Shown here: positions 23,400-34,728 of the stretch, piece by piece
How the letters are laid out: each line of letters begins with the position of its first letter
How positions within the stretch are numbered: position 1 is the first letter of the stretch
Source of the DNA: Nigrospora sphaerica
Taxonomy: Eukaryota > Ascomycota > Sordariomycetes > Amphisphaeriales > Apiosporaceae
Length of the DNA stretch: 64,000 nt
Assembly: GCA_018287875.1 (NCBI GenBank)
Contig: JAGVVL010000022.1
Location: forward strand, 2,232,001 to 2,296,000
Direction: 5' to 3'
Translations under genes and position numbers: made by a program
Notes under the pieces: model-generated
Databases searched by the model: none
The model's input: only the letters and a program-made list of their open reading frames with translations
What the model was told of the DNA's origin: nothing

Positions 23400-26008
23400 G
23401 AGCTGCGGTCTTCGTCGGCCCTTTCTTGTCTGGCATTGATAAGCGAGACCGTGCGGGGACACAACCTAGCAATCCGACTTCGATGAGCATCGTATCCAAC
23501 TCCGACTTTGTCTTGGCGGCCTGATAAGTGACAGATTCAGTATAGCGGTTGGAGGCGGCGGCGAGGGCTCGGATTGAACGAAGCCGCGAGCCCTCCCACA
23601 AGCCTGGTGGCGGATCCGGAGCGCAAAAAGAGACCGGGGTCATTGAGGGCAACCGAATGAAACTGACATGCAGCCGCACCGTGATATCGAGGCGGCGCGC
23701 CTCTTCTGTACCCTCTCTTCTCCATGCCCGTGGGCGGCACAAGTCAGCTGCGCGTCGAAGGGGAAGCCGAAAGCAAGGCCTCTTCCGTCTACCTGTACTG
23801 CCGCCTTTTCCCCTGAAAGCTGGCCGAGGTACGGATCGAGGCAGGCTGATGTCATACGTGGTCCAGCCAGCCCAAATGCACGAACCCCTCAACACATCGC
23901 AAGCCTCTTTTGTTTAAAACCAGTGCTTGGACAGCCGTAGGCTCCCAACAAGCCGTCTCGTAGCAAATAGGCGACAGGAAAACAAACCCCAATAAGGGTC
24001 GAGAGGTCGACTTTCCAACTGCATGACTAGTCGGTTTTCGGCCTAGTTCCTGGTGGACACGGAAGAAGCAATACTTTGCCGTTGGAGGCTGTAGAAGGGG
24101 GGAGGGCTTGGGCTGTCCCTGCAAACGCTGGGGCCGACGAGGGGAAGCAGGGGGGTTCGACATTGGTAAGCATGCAGCATGAGCTTAGTCCTCTCCACAG
24201 GCCTGCATGTAGGCTTATGGACTCGCGCCCATGTCGGTGTCCTGGCCGCCTCCTGCATGGAGAATCGTGACGACTGCATCGGCGGGCAGGCACACGGAGT
24301 CACTTGACCTGGGAAGATGACCTCATGGGTCGGGCACAGCAACAGCCGCTGGAGGGCGACGGCGTCCCAGCTGAAAAGGGGCAGCTAAATAATAACGTGA
24401 GCAACACCTGATGGCAAAAACGAGACGAAGCGTCACGTTGGGGTGGAAAGCAGCTCCCGCGGCCAGCTGGAGGCTGGAGCTCGCTTGCTGTTCTGGGAGG
24501 TGAGAAGCGAATGGCAAAAGTGGTCTGAGAGGGCCAATTACGAACAAGGTAGGCGTTGAACGTGACCACGGCTATGTTGTCAGCTTTTTCTTGGGCACCC
24601 TGGTATCCCATCAACAGGGCATCCCGATATCTGTACGAACTGCCGTAGCCGAGCAGCTGCGTGGATGGGTGGAAATAAAGTGGGTTAGATGGTTGGTGGC
24701 CGGGCTGCTTACTACCCATCAGCTGGGTAGAGTCGGCTTTGCAGAGCGCCTCTTGGGCATTGGGTAGCTAAGCCGAGGGTCCCATGGGGGGAGGATTACA
24801 CGCGGCGACGCCTTCATATCCCGTCATGTAAAGCCGTAGCTGGACCAGTTCGGCGTGTTGCAACCGATATGATCTGACAGGCCACGGCCGAGAGACTCGA
24901 TCGGGAGCATCGGTGGCACTAGACCAATGCTGGGGCGATTCGGCCAGGGCAGTCCCAGCCAGCCTCATCCTGTTCCGTTTCTAAGAACACAACGCCGTGC
25001 GCAGCGAACAGCAGGCTGCCTGGCAGCAGGGGAAGAAGAGGCTGTTTGGTGTGCGTGTTGGCTCTGACGAACCGGCCGTTCGCGTATGCATCCCCAGCAG
25101 TCGGCGCGACTGGAGATGCCGCCCGTTCGCCCGTTGATGGTGGGACAGGAAGCCAGCTGAATGCAAGGACGAAGCCAGTACAGATGGATAGGTATATAGC
25201 CAGGTAGCCCTCCATAGCTCCCTACCGTGACAGAGGTACAGTAGTGACTCGGGTGCCCACCGATAGCCTGCCCACTGGTAGGGGGTGGATGCAAGACAGT
25301 TGAGGTTCAATGGTGGAATCCATCTTCCAGCATGGGGAACCAGTCCCGGTGGGCGAAAGCGGGGGCGGCCGAGATGGGGGGCCGTGGGTACCGAAAAGGG
25401 CGAGTAAGAGGCTCCGGGGGGTGTGTGTGTCGGTGATGGATGCTCTGCTCCCGTAGGTCTTTCGTTTGTTCTTGCTCGTCACACACGATGGATTTGTCTA
25501 GAACAAACATGTACGTGGCGGCCACGGACCATTTGCTTTCTACTCCGGTTTAGAACCGAGTAGCCCATTCGATGACGGAGGCCATCCATGGATGATGGTG
25601 ATTCCTTCCTTCCACTCCAGTTACTCTAGTAGCTCTAGTAGTTGGAGGCAACACCGTCAGTTCCACTCTGCCAGCCTTCCATATCCGGAACGCCCCAACG
25701 GGCCGACAGGGCTCTTTTTACGCAGCCACCCAGGCGAAGCAGGTACCTACCTACTTTAAAGTATTTACTCGCATAAGGACCTACCCAATGTAATCAAGTA
25801 TCCAGTATGCTGCATCCAGACATCCATGTCCCGAATTACTACCACCCGGTGCACACTATAGTGCATCCTACACCCCGGGACTGCTTGTCTCCAGCTTCCA
25901 TCCACAAACATATCGCTACCGGAGATGCCGCTGCACTCGAACTGCGCAGACTGCTTGCTTGTCGAGCCCCCCATGGGATGCCACATCCCATCACGTACTT
26001 TAGGTGCG

Positions 26009-26026
26009 TACGCACGCACGCACGCA
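26009..26026. repeat. short GCAC tetranucleotide repeat
   Basis: Four to five GCAC units, the same motif as at 15163..15188. Confidence 0.85.
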
Positions 26027-26068
26027 TATGCGGTAACCTGAATAGCCATTGAGCCGGACAGTTGCTTA

Positions 26069-26144
26069 CCCCCTCCTCTATCCCTCTTTCTATCCCTCTC
26101 TCTTTCTCTCTCTCCTTCTCTGCCTCTCTCCCTCTCACTCTTTT
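26069..26144. repeat. CT-rich low-complexity tract
   Basis: Almost pure C and T over about 75 nt, with CCCTCT and TCTCTC runs. Confidence 0.85.
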
Positions 26145-27863
26145 GCCCGTGGCCATATGACGTGGTTGTCTAATATCGGCCCGCCAATCACGGCGTCGTC
26201 CGGGGCCCGGACGCCATGCCGTACAGGAGGACTCGCCGTCATCATCATGCAGGCCGGCGACGCGATGGGGGGCTGGTCGCCGGGTAGCAGCACGAACAAC
26301 GTGATCAATGGCGAAAGCTTTGCCCCCACGCTCCCGTGTAACAGCCATGGTGCCGAGGCCCTGCAGCCGTCTCCTAAAGCTGTCTAGCCCCGACAGGTTG
26401 GCTGGCTCACCCTCGACAGGCTACTGTTCCTATGCCATGCACTCCAGGTGTTGGGTAGATGGCGTCCACGGGATGCCATTCTGGGAATCCTACGATCTGT
26501 AATGCAACCTGGACCTGCGACCCTGAGGGGGGCGTGGATCGTAGGTGCCCAGTGTCCGCCAGGAACCACCTTGGACATCTACGGCGGGACGAGTCGACCT
26601 CTCTTACACACAAGCTCTCTCTTTCTCTTTGCCTAATTCCGTCTCCCTCTCACATACATACACACGTACACCATCAGCATACACACCCACCCATGAGGAG
26701 GTTCGTCATAAGTATTGCTCACCACCCGTGGGCCCCCTCCCATCCTCGCTCACAGAACGGTCTGCGGCCTGGATCCGCCACATAACTTTCCTCCATAACA
26801 CCCGCACTGAATATCCATCCGTATCCGTCGCCTCTTTCCCTCTGTGTTGCCTACCCTCGTGGTAACCACGGTTCAACTTGCCGCAGAGTGCCGCTCTTGC
26901 TTACTAAGTACTTACTCCTCTTCTTTACTCAGAACGCCTCCCTTTCTCCTACCCGGGCGTATAGACATCTACACACCGGAGAGGTGGTAGGCACATACTG
27001 CAGGTCCGCACAGCAAGACTCCATCTCGTTGCTTCCCGTCAGCTCGGATCCCGGTTTCCCAAGCGCAAGGAGAGGAGGGGGAAAAAAGGATCAGCAGCAC
27101 CCACACCAGCAGTGGTCTACGACCGGCCGCGGAACGCACCGAGCAGACCCCATCTGCCCATCCGTCTGCTTCGCACACCCCGTCCGGCACAAAGGGACAG
27201 AAAGGGAAAAACGTCAGTCGGGCGGGCAACGGTGCGTGGGAACGCCATCGCGCCATCGGCACCCTCTGCGACAATACGCCATCGTGCTCCTCCCCACATG
27301 CTTAGCGCCCTTGCCGTAGGCAGGGTCCTCAAATCGCCCGAGTCAGGCCTATCGTAGACACACGCACACACACGGCGAGCGGCTGCGCCAAAGACCCCGG
27401 AGCCGTGTCTTCTTTTATCTCTGTTGCCTGTCACGACCCGTGGACGCACGAGAGCCAATTTTCGTCTCGAATCCTCCCTCCCCGTGGTCACTCGGTCCAT
27501 ATACTTTTCCCTCGTGTGCCCCTCCCCGGTGCCTCGCCGCCCTCGCCCTCGCATCCATCTCCTTCTCTCGCTCCCGCTTCCCTCGTTTGGCCCCTCCCCG
27601 TCCCCTCCCCCAGCGGCCGGGAGACTGAGTGACAGAAGAAGCAATCCGGCGTCGCAGGCCGCTTCCGCTACCAGGCGCCTCCCTCTTGTCCGGCCCAATC
27701 ACGGCCCGTCGTGTTCCGTCAGGGTCCGTCTGTGCATCTGGACTGCGCACTAATTGCCTAAGGCCCCTCGGCCCCCCAGAATTCCCGACGTCGCATGAAG
27801 GAGGCTCGACAATACGGCGCGATCGTCGGCGACGCGAGGAACGTCATCTGTAGGAACGAACGA

Positions 27864-29456
27864 TGAATTCTCCTAGTCAGATATCCTTCCTTGTAAGTTC
27901 CCTGCGAGACCGGACGGCTGCATGTGCCCGTCTGTCCCGCGTCTTCCTGTCCTACGAATGAATCACTTTTCTCCGGTCCCGGGTCTGCTTTCCCTCACCC
28001 CTCCCACGCCGTGCTCCCAGGGCTCCCGGCTGGTTTCTGTTAGTCATGGCGGCGGGGCCTCCCTTCCCTCCCGCCCCTTCCTATACGTGCACAGGACGCA
28101 GTAGCAGAAGCAGTCCATGTGCTGTTACTACTCGCTACTACTCACCGCCCCTACACTACATACTTACACACTTACACACCACCACCTCTTACATTACCTT
28201 TGCTTTACGCAGGTCCTCCCGCATCCCCGGCACGTGGCGTGCTGACCAACATGTTCGTCACTAGGATGGCACCTTTAGCTTAATACACATCCCGCTAAGC
28301 CTCTACCCCAACTTCCTGCAGCCCATCCTGCAGGTGCTGTTGCCCAACGGCGAGAGCGACTATGGCGAGGGGATCGAGGGCTTGAGCATCGACAACAAGC
28401 ACGGCTTCCTGAACATCAGCATCACCCCCATCGAGTGCTCCGTCGTGTGCCATACCATCTGGGCCGAGAAGGTCTTTGAGCCCGTCATCGAGAAGCTGCC
28501 TCGCGATGCCTCCAAGACGGTCACCATCTCTCGGGACAGGTAATGATACCCCTGTCTCGCCCCGGCCGTGGTCCGTCGCTAACCCCAAGGCCCGAAACAG
28601 CTACCTCATCCTATCCGTCATCAGCGCCGGCATGGACGCGGGGAACCGCGTTATGGAGCTAACGTCGCCGCTGGCCCTGGCCGGCATCCCCATCTTCTTC
28701 ATCACCACCTACTACTCGGACTTCATCCTGGTGCCCACCAAGGACCGACAGACGGTGGTGCAAGCGCTCCTGTCGCGCGGCTTCGAGTTCTCCGAGGACG
28801 AGTCGGCCTTTGTGTCGCCGCAGCCGCACTCGCGCGGCGCCAGCGTCAGCAGCCAGCCGCCGTCGACGCCGCCGCCGTCCAACGTGGCCGAGCTGCAGGC
28901 GCGCACCTTCGAGCTGCTGCGCAAGCGGCGCGTCGTCCCCTACGTCGAGCCCGACCTCAGCGTCGTGCTCTGCTCCGGCAAGGACCTCGAGATGGAGCAG
29001 CTCAACGACTTCAGCCGGCGCGGGCCCCCGAGCCGCCGGCCCACGGGCAACGGCCACGCCTGCCGCAGCTGGCTCGACCACGTCGACACCAAGCTCTACA
29101 CGAGCCTCATCTCCGTCCTCGCCCTGCAGCCCCGCTTCCTGTCCATGACGCTGGCGCAGGAGGACCCGCCCTCGATCCTGCTCGACAAGACGCACCTCAG
29201 CGTCTTCGGCGACTCCATCGTCGGCGACACCGAGGGCGACCTCGTGCCCATCTTCCTCGACCTCGAGAACCTGCCGCTCGAGGCCACCGGCATCGTCTCG
29301 GGCGTCGCCGGCCGCCTCGTCTCCGAGATGCGCATGGTCGAGCCCGGCGTGACGGAGCAGCTCTCGTACCTCTCGACGGCCCGCGCCGGCGCCGTCATCC
29401 TTTCCACTGAGCAGTCGGCCAAGGCCCTCGAGGTCATGAAGCCCCTGCTGGCCTGA
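27864..29456 (+). CDS. CASTOR-like ACT-domain protein
   Basis: Exons 27864..27893, 28265..28539 and 28601..29456 give 386 residues. The first coding exon supplies only MNSPSQISFL; its 371-nt intron is long for this genome, but donor, acceptor (CACTAG) and phase agree. The sequence has the ACT_7 pattern of animal CASTOR/GATSL proteins: MNSPSQISFLDGTFSLIHIP resembles the strand-rich N-terminus, then LAGIPIFFITTYYSDFILVP corresponds to the CASTOR segment ending in (Y)xTDFILV. A second ACT pair is suggested by KLYTSLISVLALQPRFLSMT and LEATGIVSGVAGRLVSEMRM. A Ser/Pro loop (about 185-205) lies between them. Animal CASTOR1 senses arginine and regulates TORC1 through GATOR2. Whether the fungal protein binds an amino acid is not known from sequence. 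Confidence 0.8.
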
Positions 29457-30400
29457 TGCGCCTGGCATGCCCTCCGCTCCTCCCCCCTCCTTCTTTTATG
29501 GACTAGAGACTTTTGCGCAGGATTCGCCCCCGACACGACGCGGCTGCTTCGAGAGACGGGGTGACGATGAACGAGTTAGGAAAGCCGAGCGGTGTGCCGC
29601 GGGCCACCCATGCACCGCGGCTCAGCTCAGGCAGATGAAGGAAGAAAAAAAATATGATGGCGTGGTATGGCAGTGCTTGCAGCGTACCGACTGGCCACGA
29701 CGGACAGCGCATGTTGCCCTCCTTTTTGGATAAAAGGCCGGCCGGCCCGTAAGATCCCCAGCTTTGCAGTGATCTATTCTGTCTCGGCTGGGTGCGTGGC
29801 CGGGGGAGGATCAGCCGAGTTTGTATAATGTACATGTTTTGGGAGAGGGTGGATGGCATATCATGTCTCATTTCGCATTTCCCCCCTATCTCTTTCATTC
29901 CTTCTCCTACCAAGATACCCTTACGTACCTGCTTTCTACGGGGGCAGGCGGCCGCATGTTTGACAAAAAAAACAGAGCAAAAGCTCATTTTATCTATCTT
30001 CTCTGGCTGGCCTGACAGGCGTGGATGGACGTTATCATACGCGTTGTCCCGTCGACGTACAACCGAATTGGCACAATCGAAACCAATATTTCTGAATCGC
30101 AACTCAAAAATCGGATGATAGGGAAGGTCCACGCTTTTCTATGTATAATAAATTTCAACTCACGCGCTGAGGGGCCTGTGGTGAACAAGGCATTCAAAAC
30201 GGTATAAACATGCTACGTACGACGTGGTGTCCACTTCACATGACCATGCGCCGCCAATGTATCAAGAATTGCGTCGTATTGAATATGTATTCTCCTTTTC
30301 AGACCTTTACTGCTCTACCCCTTTGGTATAAGACGTAGCCGGTAACCGTATTAGTCCCATAGAGGCGTACAGTCCAGCACATTGCACTGCCCATCAGCCG
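29457..30400. other. convergent intergenic region CASTOR-like / vma1
   Basis: 944 nt between converging 3' ends. It becomes more AT-rich toward 30300. No open frame with recognisable content. Confidence 0.5.
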
Positions 30401-32688
30401 CTACTCGTCCAAGACCGAAGCAAACTTGTCCATCATTTCTTGGTGGATAGCCTCGTACTGCATATGGGTCAGCAAGCGCGCGTATACTTCGCAAATGGGT
30501 GCAGTGACTTACCGTCTTGCACACGGCCTCTTCGCCATCGTTAGGCTCCTCAAATTTCAGAGTGCGCAGCTTGGCCTGGAGGTCGCTCGTCGCCTCGCGG
30601 ACCTTGTTCCAACTCTGGCCCTGGGCAATGGCCTTCTGTGCCTCGTCGTGGAAGCCCATCATCAGCTTCATCATCCACTCCGTCTTCCAAATGGGACAGA
30701 ACTGGTCATAGGACGAGTAGCCGTTCTGCTGCAGGAAGTCTTCCTTGAGCAGCGTCGCAATGTCCAGCGTGATCTTGTCGGGGTCCGAGAGCGCCGACTT
30801 GCCGACCAGCTGCACGACCTGGTCTAGTTCCTCCGAGTCGGAGAGCAGCTGCTTGATACGGTCGCGCAGACGGGGGAAGTCGGGGTAGTCCTTCTCATAC
30901 CACTTGTCCAGCACGTTCGTGTATTTGCTGTACGAGACGGATGTGTTAATGGACGGGAAATGCTTTCTCTGGGCAAGCTTCTTGTCGAGACCCCAGAAGA
31001 CCTGCACGATACTCAGGGTAGAGGCCGTCACGGGATCAGAGAAGTCACCACCGGGGGGGCTGACAGCACCGACGATGCTGACACTGCCCTCGCGCTCGGG
31101 AGATCCGAGGGCCTGCACCTTGCCGGCACGCTCGTAGAAACTCGCGAGCTTCGAACCCAGGTAGGCCGGGAAACCCTGGTCAGCAGGCATTTCACCGAGA
31201 CGACCGGAAATCTCACGAAGAGCCTCGGCCCATCGCGACGACGAGTCGGCCATCATGGCCACGTTCATGCCCTGGTCGCGGAAGTACTCAGCAACAGCGA
31301 TACCCGTGTAGATGGAAGCCTCTCGCGCAGCGACAGGCATGTTGGACGTGTTGGCAATGAGCGTAGTGCGCTTCATGATGGGCTCCTTGCGGCCCTCAAC
31401 CTCGATGGACAGCTCGGGGAAATCCTTCAAGACTTCGGCCATTTCGTTGCCACGCTCACCGCACCCGACGTAGACGATGACATCGCTGTTGGAGAACTTG
31501 GAGACGGATTGGGAAATAACGGTCTTGCCACAGCCGAAGGCGCCGGGAATGGCCACGGTACCACCCTGGACGCTAGGGAACAGGGCGTCCAGCACGCGCT
31601 GGCCAACAATAAAGGGCTTGTTCGCCGCGAGCTTCTCGGTCGTCGGGCGGGGGGCACGGACGGGCCACGTCTGCATCATACCGTACTCAGTCTTGGTGCC
31701 GTTGAACTCGACCTCGAGGATCTTCTCCTCGACCGTGTACTCTCCCTTGTCCGCGATCCTGGTGATGGTACCCCGTGCGCGCGGCGGCAGCATGATCTTG
31801 TGCACCTTGATGAAGGAGTTCTCAAAGACGGTACCCCAGACGTCACCTCCCGAGATGTGGTCGCCGACCTTCATCTGGGGCGTGAACTCCCACTTCTTGG
31901 TGCGGTCCAGGGCCGGCGCGGCGACACCGCGAGGAATATAGATGCTGGCGGCCTGCTGGGCGATCTTCTCGAGCGGGCGCTGAATACCATCGTAGATGTT
32001 GTGCAGCAGACCAGGACCCAGTTCGACTGAGAGGGGTTTGCCGGTCCGGACAACGGGGTCGCCGACGGTGACACCCGCTACATGTGCCCGTAAAAAGTCA
32101 GTCCTCTTGCTCTCCTGCTATTGCTGCTGCCCTTTTTGGGGGCCGGGGGCGGGCGGCGCGGACGGACCTGTTTCTTCGTAGACTTGGACGGTGGCTTGGT
32201 CGCCGTTGATTCGAATGACCTCACCGACTAGGTTATCATGGCCAACGCGGACCTATGGCAGGCGAGTCAGCGACCGGGGGCAGGGCGCGTGGACGCGGGC
32301 AGACGTCTTACGAGTTCGTACATGGCAACACCGAGCATGTTCTCGGCCACCACGACGGGGCTGAGTGCGGCATTAACATTAGCGGCAACGACGCGGGAGA
32401 GCTCGAATGCATCGACATGCAGAGGTGCGGACATACCCGGACACGGAGAAGATCTTGCCTACGCACGGCGGTGTCAGTCGCAAGAGAGGGTATCCCGGGG
32501 TGGGGGAGGCGAGCTTGCTTACCATGCTGCAGGTTCTCCGACTCGCCGTTTGCCTTTGCCGACTGTGAGGGATCGCATCAGCATGGTTCGTCCGGGCGAC
32601 GGTCGCACCACGGGCTCGAGGCCGCGGGAGAAAGAAGGCAGGAAGGTCATCATCAGAGGAGGGCGGGGCTAAGGCGTACCGAAGCCAT
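30401..32688 (-). CDS. vma1: V-type proton ATPase catalytic subunit A
   Basis: ATP-hydrolysing subunit of the V1 sector on vacuolar and endosomal membranes. Seven exons on the complement, 5' to 3': 32680..32688, 32523..32562, 32437..32458, 32312..32360, 32168..32252, 30513..32077, 30401..30457. They sum to 608 residues, the usual length. Introns are 117, 64, 76, 59, 90 and 55 nt, all with GT..AG ends and matching phases. The N-terminus reads [17 protein letters not shown], then [17 protein letters not shown]. The Walker A loop [10 protein letters not shown] (about residue 246) is intact, with no intein at the site used by the yeast VMA1 intein. [20 protein letters not shown] and the C-terminal FASVLDE are present. 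The reading frame stays open upstream of this start (see the separate entry). Confidence 0.97.
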
Positions 32689-33261
32689 CTTGGGGGGCGG
32701 AGTGGGAGCTCTCGACAGGTCGGGGCTCGCAACAGCAGCTGGTTGGGGTTGGGAAATGGAGATGGTCGGGGTGGGAAGGTCGTCGTCAGGCAAGCGACGA
32801 GGTGGCGGCAAGGTAGAGGTAGGTGACAGCGGTGGCGACGACGATGCGAAGGGGGCAGGGACGGCGGGGGCGTCTGTTGTGGATGATAAGAATGCGACGG
32901 CGGTGCTGTCGATAGCCTCGGAGTCGATGTCGTCGAGGTCGAGGTCGAGGTCAATGCCAAGGTCGGATTGAGGTTGGATGACAAGGTCGCTGGCGCGGCT
33001 GGTCCTCCTCGATGTGGCAGTGGATGGGGGGAGAGGCCGGGAAGTGGCAGCTTCGACCAGTGACGCAGGTGGGCCTCGCCTACCGTCGCCGTCTCCAGCT
33101 GCTCGAGCTCCAGCTGCTCCAGCTGCTTGTGCCGTTGCTGGGTCACCCTCACCCTCACCCGCACCCGCACTGCCGCCCTGCGCACTGCTGCTTTTCCGCC
33201 GTGCCGCGATCAGCTCCGATAGCGAGGGGCGCGCCCGCAGTCTTGGTTGCAAGCCCAGCAT
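32689..33261 (-). other. 191-codon open extension in frame with the vma1 start
   Basis: From an ATG at 33261 the minus-strand frame runs 191 codons without a stop into the vma1 ATG at 32688, in the same phase. The sequence begins MLGLQPRLRARPSLSELIAA, contains RASDLVIQPQSDLGIDLDLD and then a Pro/Ser-rich stretch ending APTPPPK just before MAS. Codon third positions are C/G-rich, as in real genes here. Spliced, it would add 191 residues to VMA1. With vma1 intron 1 retained it would end after 202 residues at 32653. It could be a leader ORF, an alternative N-terminus, an exon of another gene, or chance. No V-ATPase A known to me has such an extension. Confidence 0.4.
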
Positions 33262-34728
33262 CCACCTTTCTTCGCCCCCGCGATGTGGCCTACGATTGAT
33301 TTGCTTGGGGTCCTGCTTTCCGGTCGGGGCGCTGCTCCCACGCGAGAGCGCCACACAGAGGTAAAGAGGTGGTAGGTAGGTAGATGGCGCGTTTCGTCGC
33401 TGGTGGCGCGGGGTCACGAAGCCGTCGGTCTGGATAGTACTTACTTACAAGTAGGTGCATATGCATGTAATGTACGTAGAGGTCGAATCAAGTTGCCCGG
33501 TCGCGTGCCGCTCCAGCGGCCACTACAGGTCCGGTGCAGCTGGTGACTGGTATGGGAGCTGGGCGTAGGATGGCGAACTGGCAAACACCCACTGCTGGTC
33601 CGGCTTCACACCGCTAAGCGAGAGCGCCGAGAACCCTTCAGACAGGCGGTGCGGGCGCTCCCAATGGAACTAGATGCGCTGGTGGGCGAGGACCGGTGAC
33701 GGGCGTAGACAAAGAGATATGTGGCCCGTCTACGCACCCAAGTCTTGCCTGTACCTCATTTGTGGTCATTCACGGCCCACGGCATCAGGTAGTCCGGGCG
33801 TGCCGCCGCCTCAGTCTGACGCAAGCTCGGCAAGCAAAACCCCCCGAGTCTCCTCCTCCCCGCCTCCTCCCTGACTCCCGGTGAGATCGCTAGAATACCT
33901 CGTCTCCCGTTGCCGAGTGCTGCATACTTACCCACATGACATACGTACATACAGCCTCACATGTCTGTAACACCATATGTGCTACGTGCTTGTGTGCCGT
34001 GTGAAGTAACAGTGCGCTGCTGGCCCCGTCGCCAGCGTCCCCTACCACAGGGTTATCGCGCGCATATCCATTATATCTAGTGTATATTCGTCCTACTGTG
34101 CCTACTGTGCCTCCTGAGCAGGCAATACTCTGACCATTCGGCCAGAAGAACACGGTCCCCGCATAACCTCAGTCTGCACATGCAGACACAAGACAGGGTG
34201 TACCTAGTCGCATGTTTACGTGCTTCGAGATCCAACGCTGCCTGCGCCCGCCCGGCATGAGACAGACGCCCCCAGCAGCACGTGCCGACGGAAGCGCGAG
34301 ACAGCGGGCCAGCTTGAGCCATGGCAAGCCATGATAAGGTGCGGGCTATAACGCAAACGACTGTATTCGTTTTACATGATCATCTATCATAGGCGTGCAT
34401 CATTATCATTACACAAAAATCAAGCCGGCGTTCGGCTTTCCGATGGGTTCAGTAGGTCTGTCCAGAGCCTCCTTCGAGGGGAGCCGAGCGGGAAGCCCCC
34501 TGGACGTCTCTTCTCAAGCCCACCCTACCAATGGTACAAACCCTGCAGGTCTTCCTGTGTCGTGTGTCCCTTCCTCGGGCCGGGTCCTTTCGGTGAGCCG
34601 GCCTGCCCAGCTCTCTGCCGGGCTCATCAGCCTCGTTTGGTTGTCTTGCGTCTCTTTGGAGCCGAAACAAGCCCATGGCATGGATTTCCGGGTTTTCCCG
34701 GGGCCTCGCTTGTCAAGAGCGACTAGGT
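33262..34728. other. intergenic region between DUF4048-like gene and vma1
   Basis: Holds the 3' flank of the DUF4048-like gene and the upstream region of vma1. TAGGTA-type motifs occur at 33370..33470 and an AT-richer segment at 33900..34130. No supportable gene. Confidence 0.45.

Larger units (their letters stand above)
23400..27863. other. long intergenic region upstream of the CASTOR-like gene
   Basis: 4.5 kb without a supportable gene. It contains a GCAC repeat near 26010, a CT tract near 26070-26144, a 10-nt palindrome CACTATAGTG at 25854, and a pyrimidine-rich stretch at about 26640-27620 that probably includes the promoter and leader of the downstream gene. Open frames such as 27117..27698 on the minus strand are Arg/Gly-rich and unsupported. 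Confidence 0.5.

Noticed and set aside
25854..25863. Perfect palindrome CACTATAGTG
   Set aside because: A single 10-nt palindrome is expected by chance in 64 kb.
30960..32030. 356-codon plus-strand frame inside vma1
   Set aside because: Antisense of the V-ATPase A catalytic exon.
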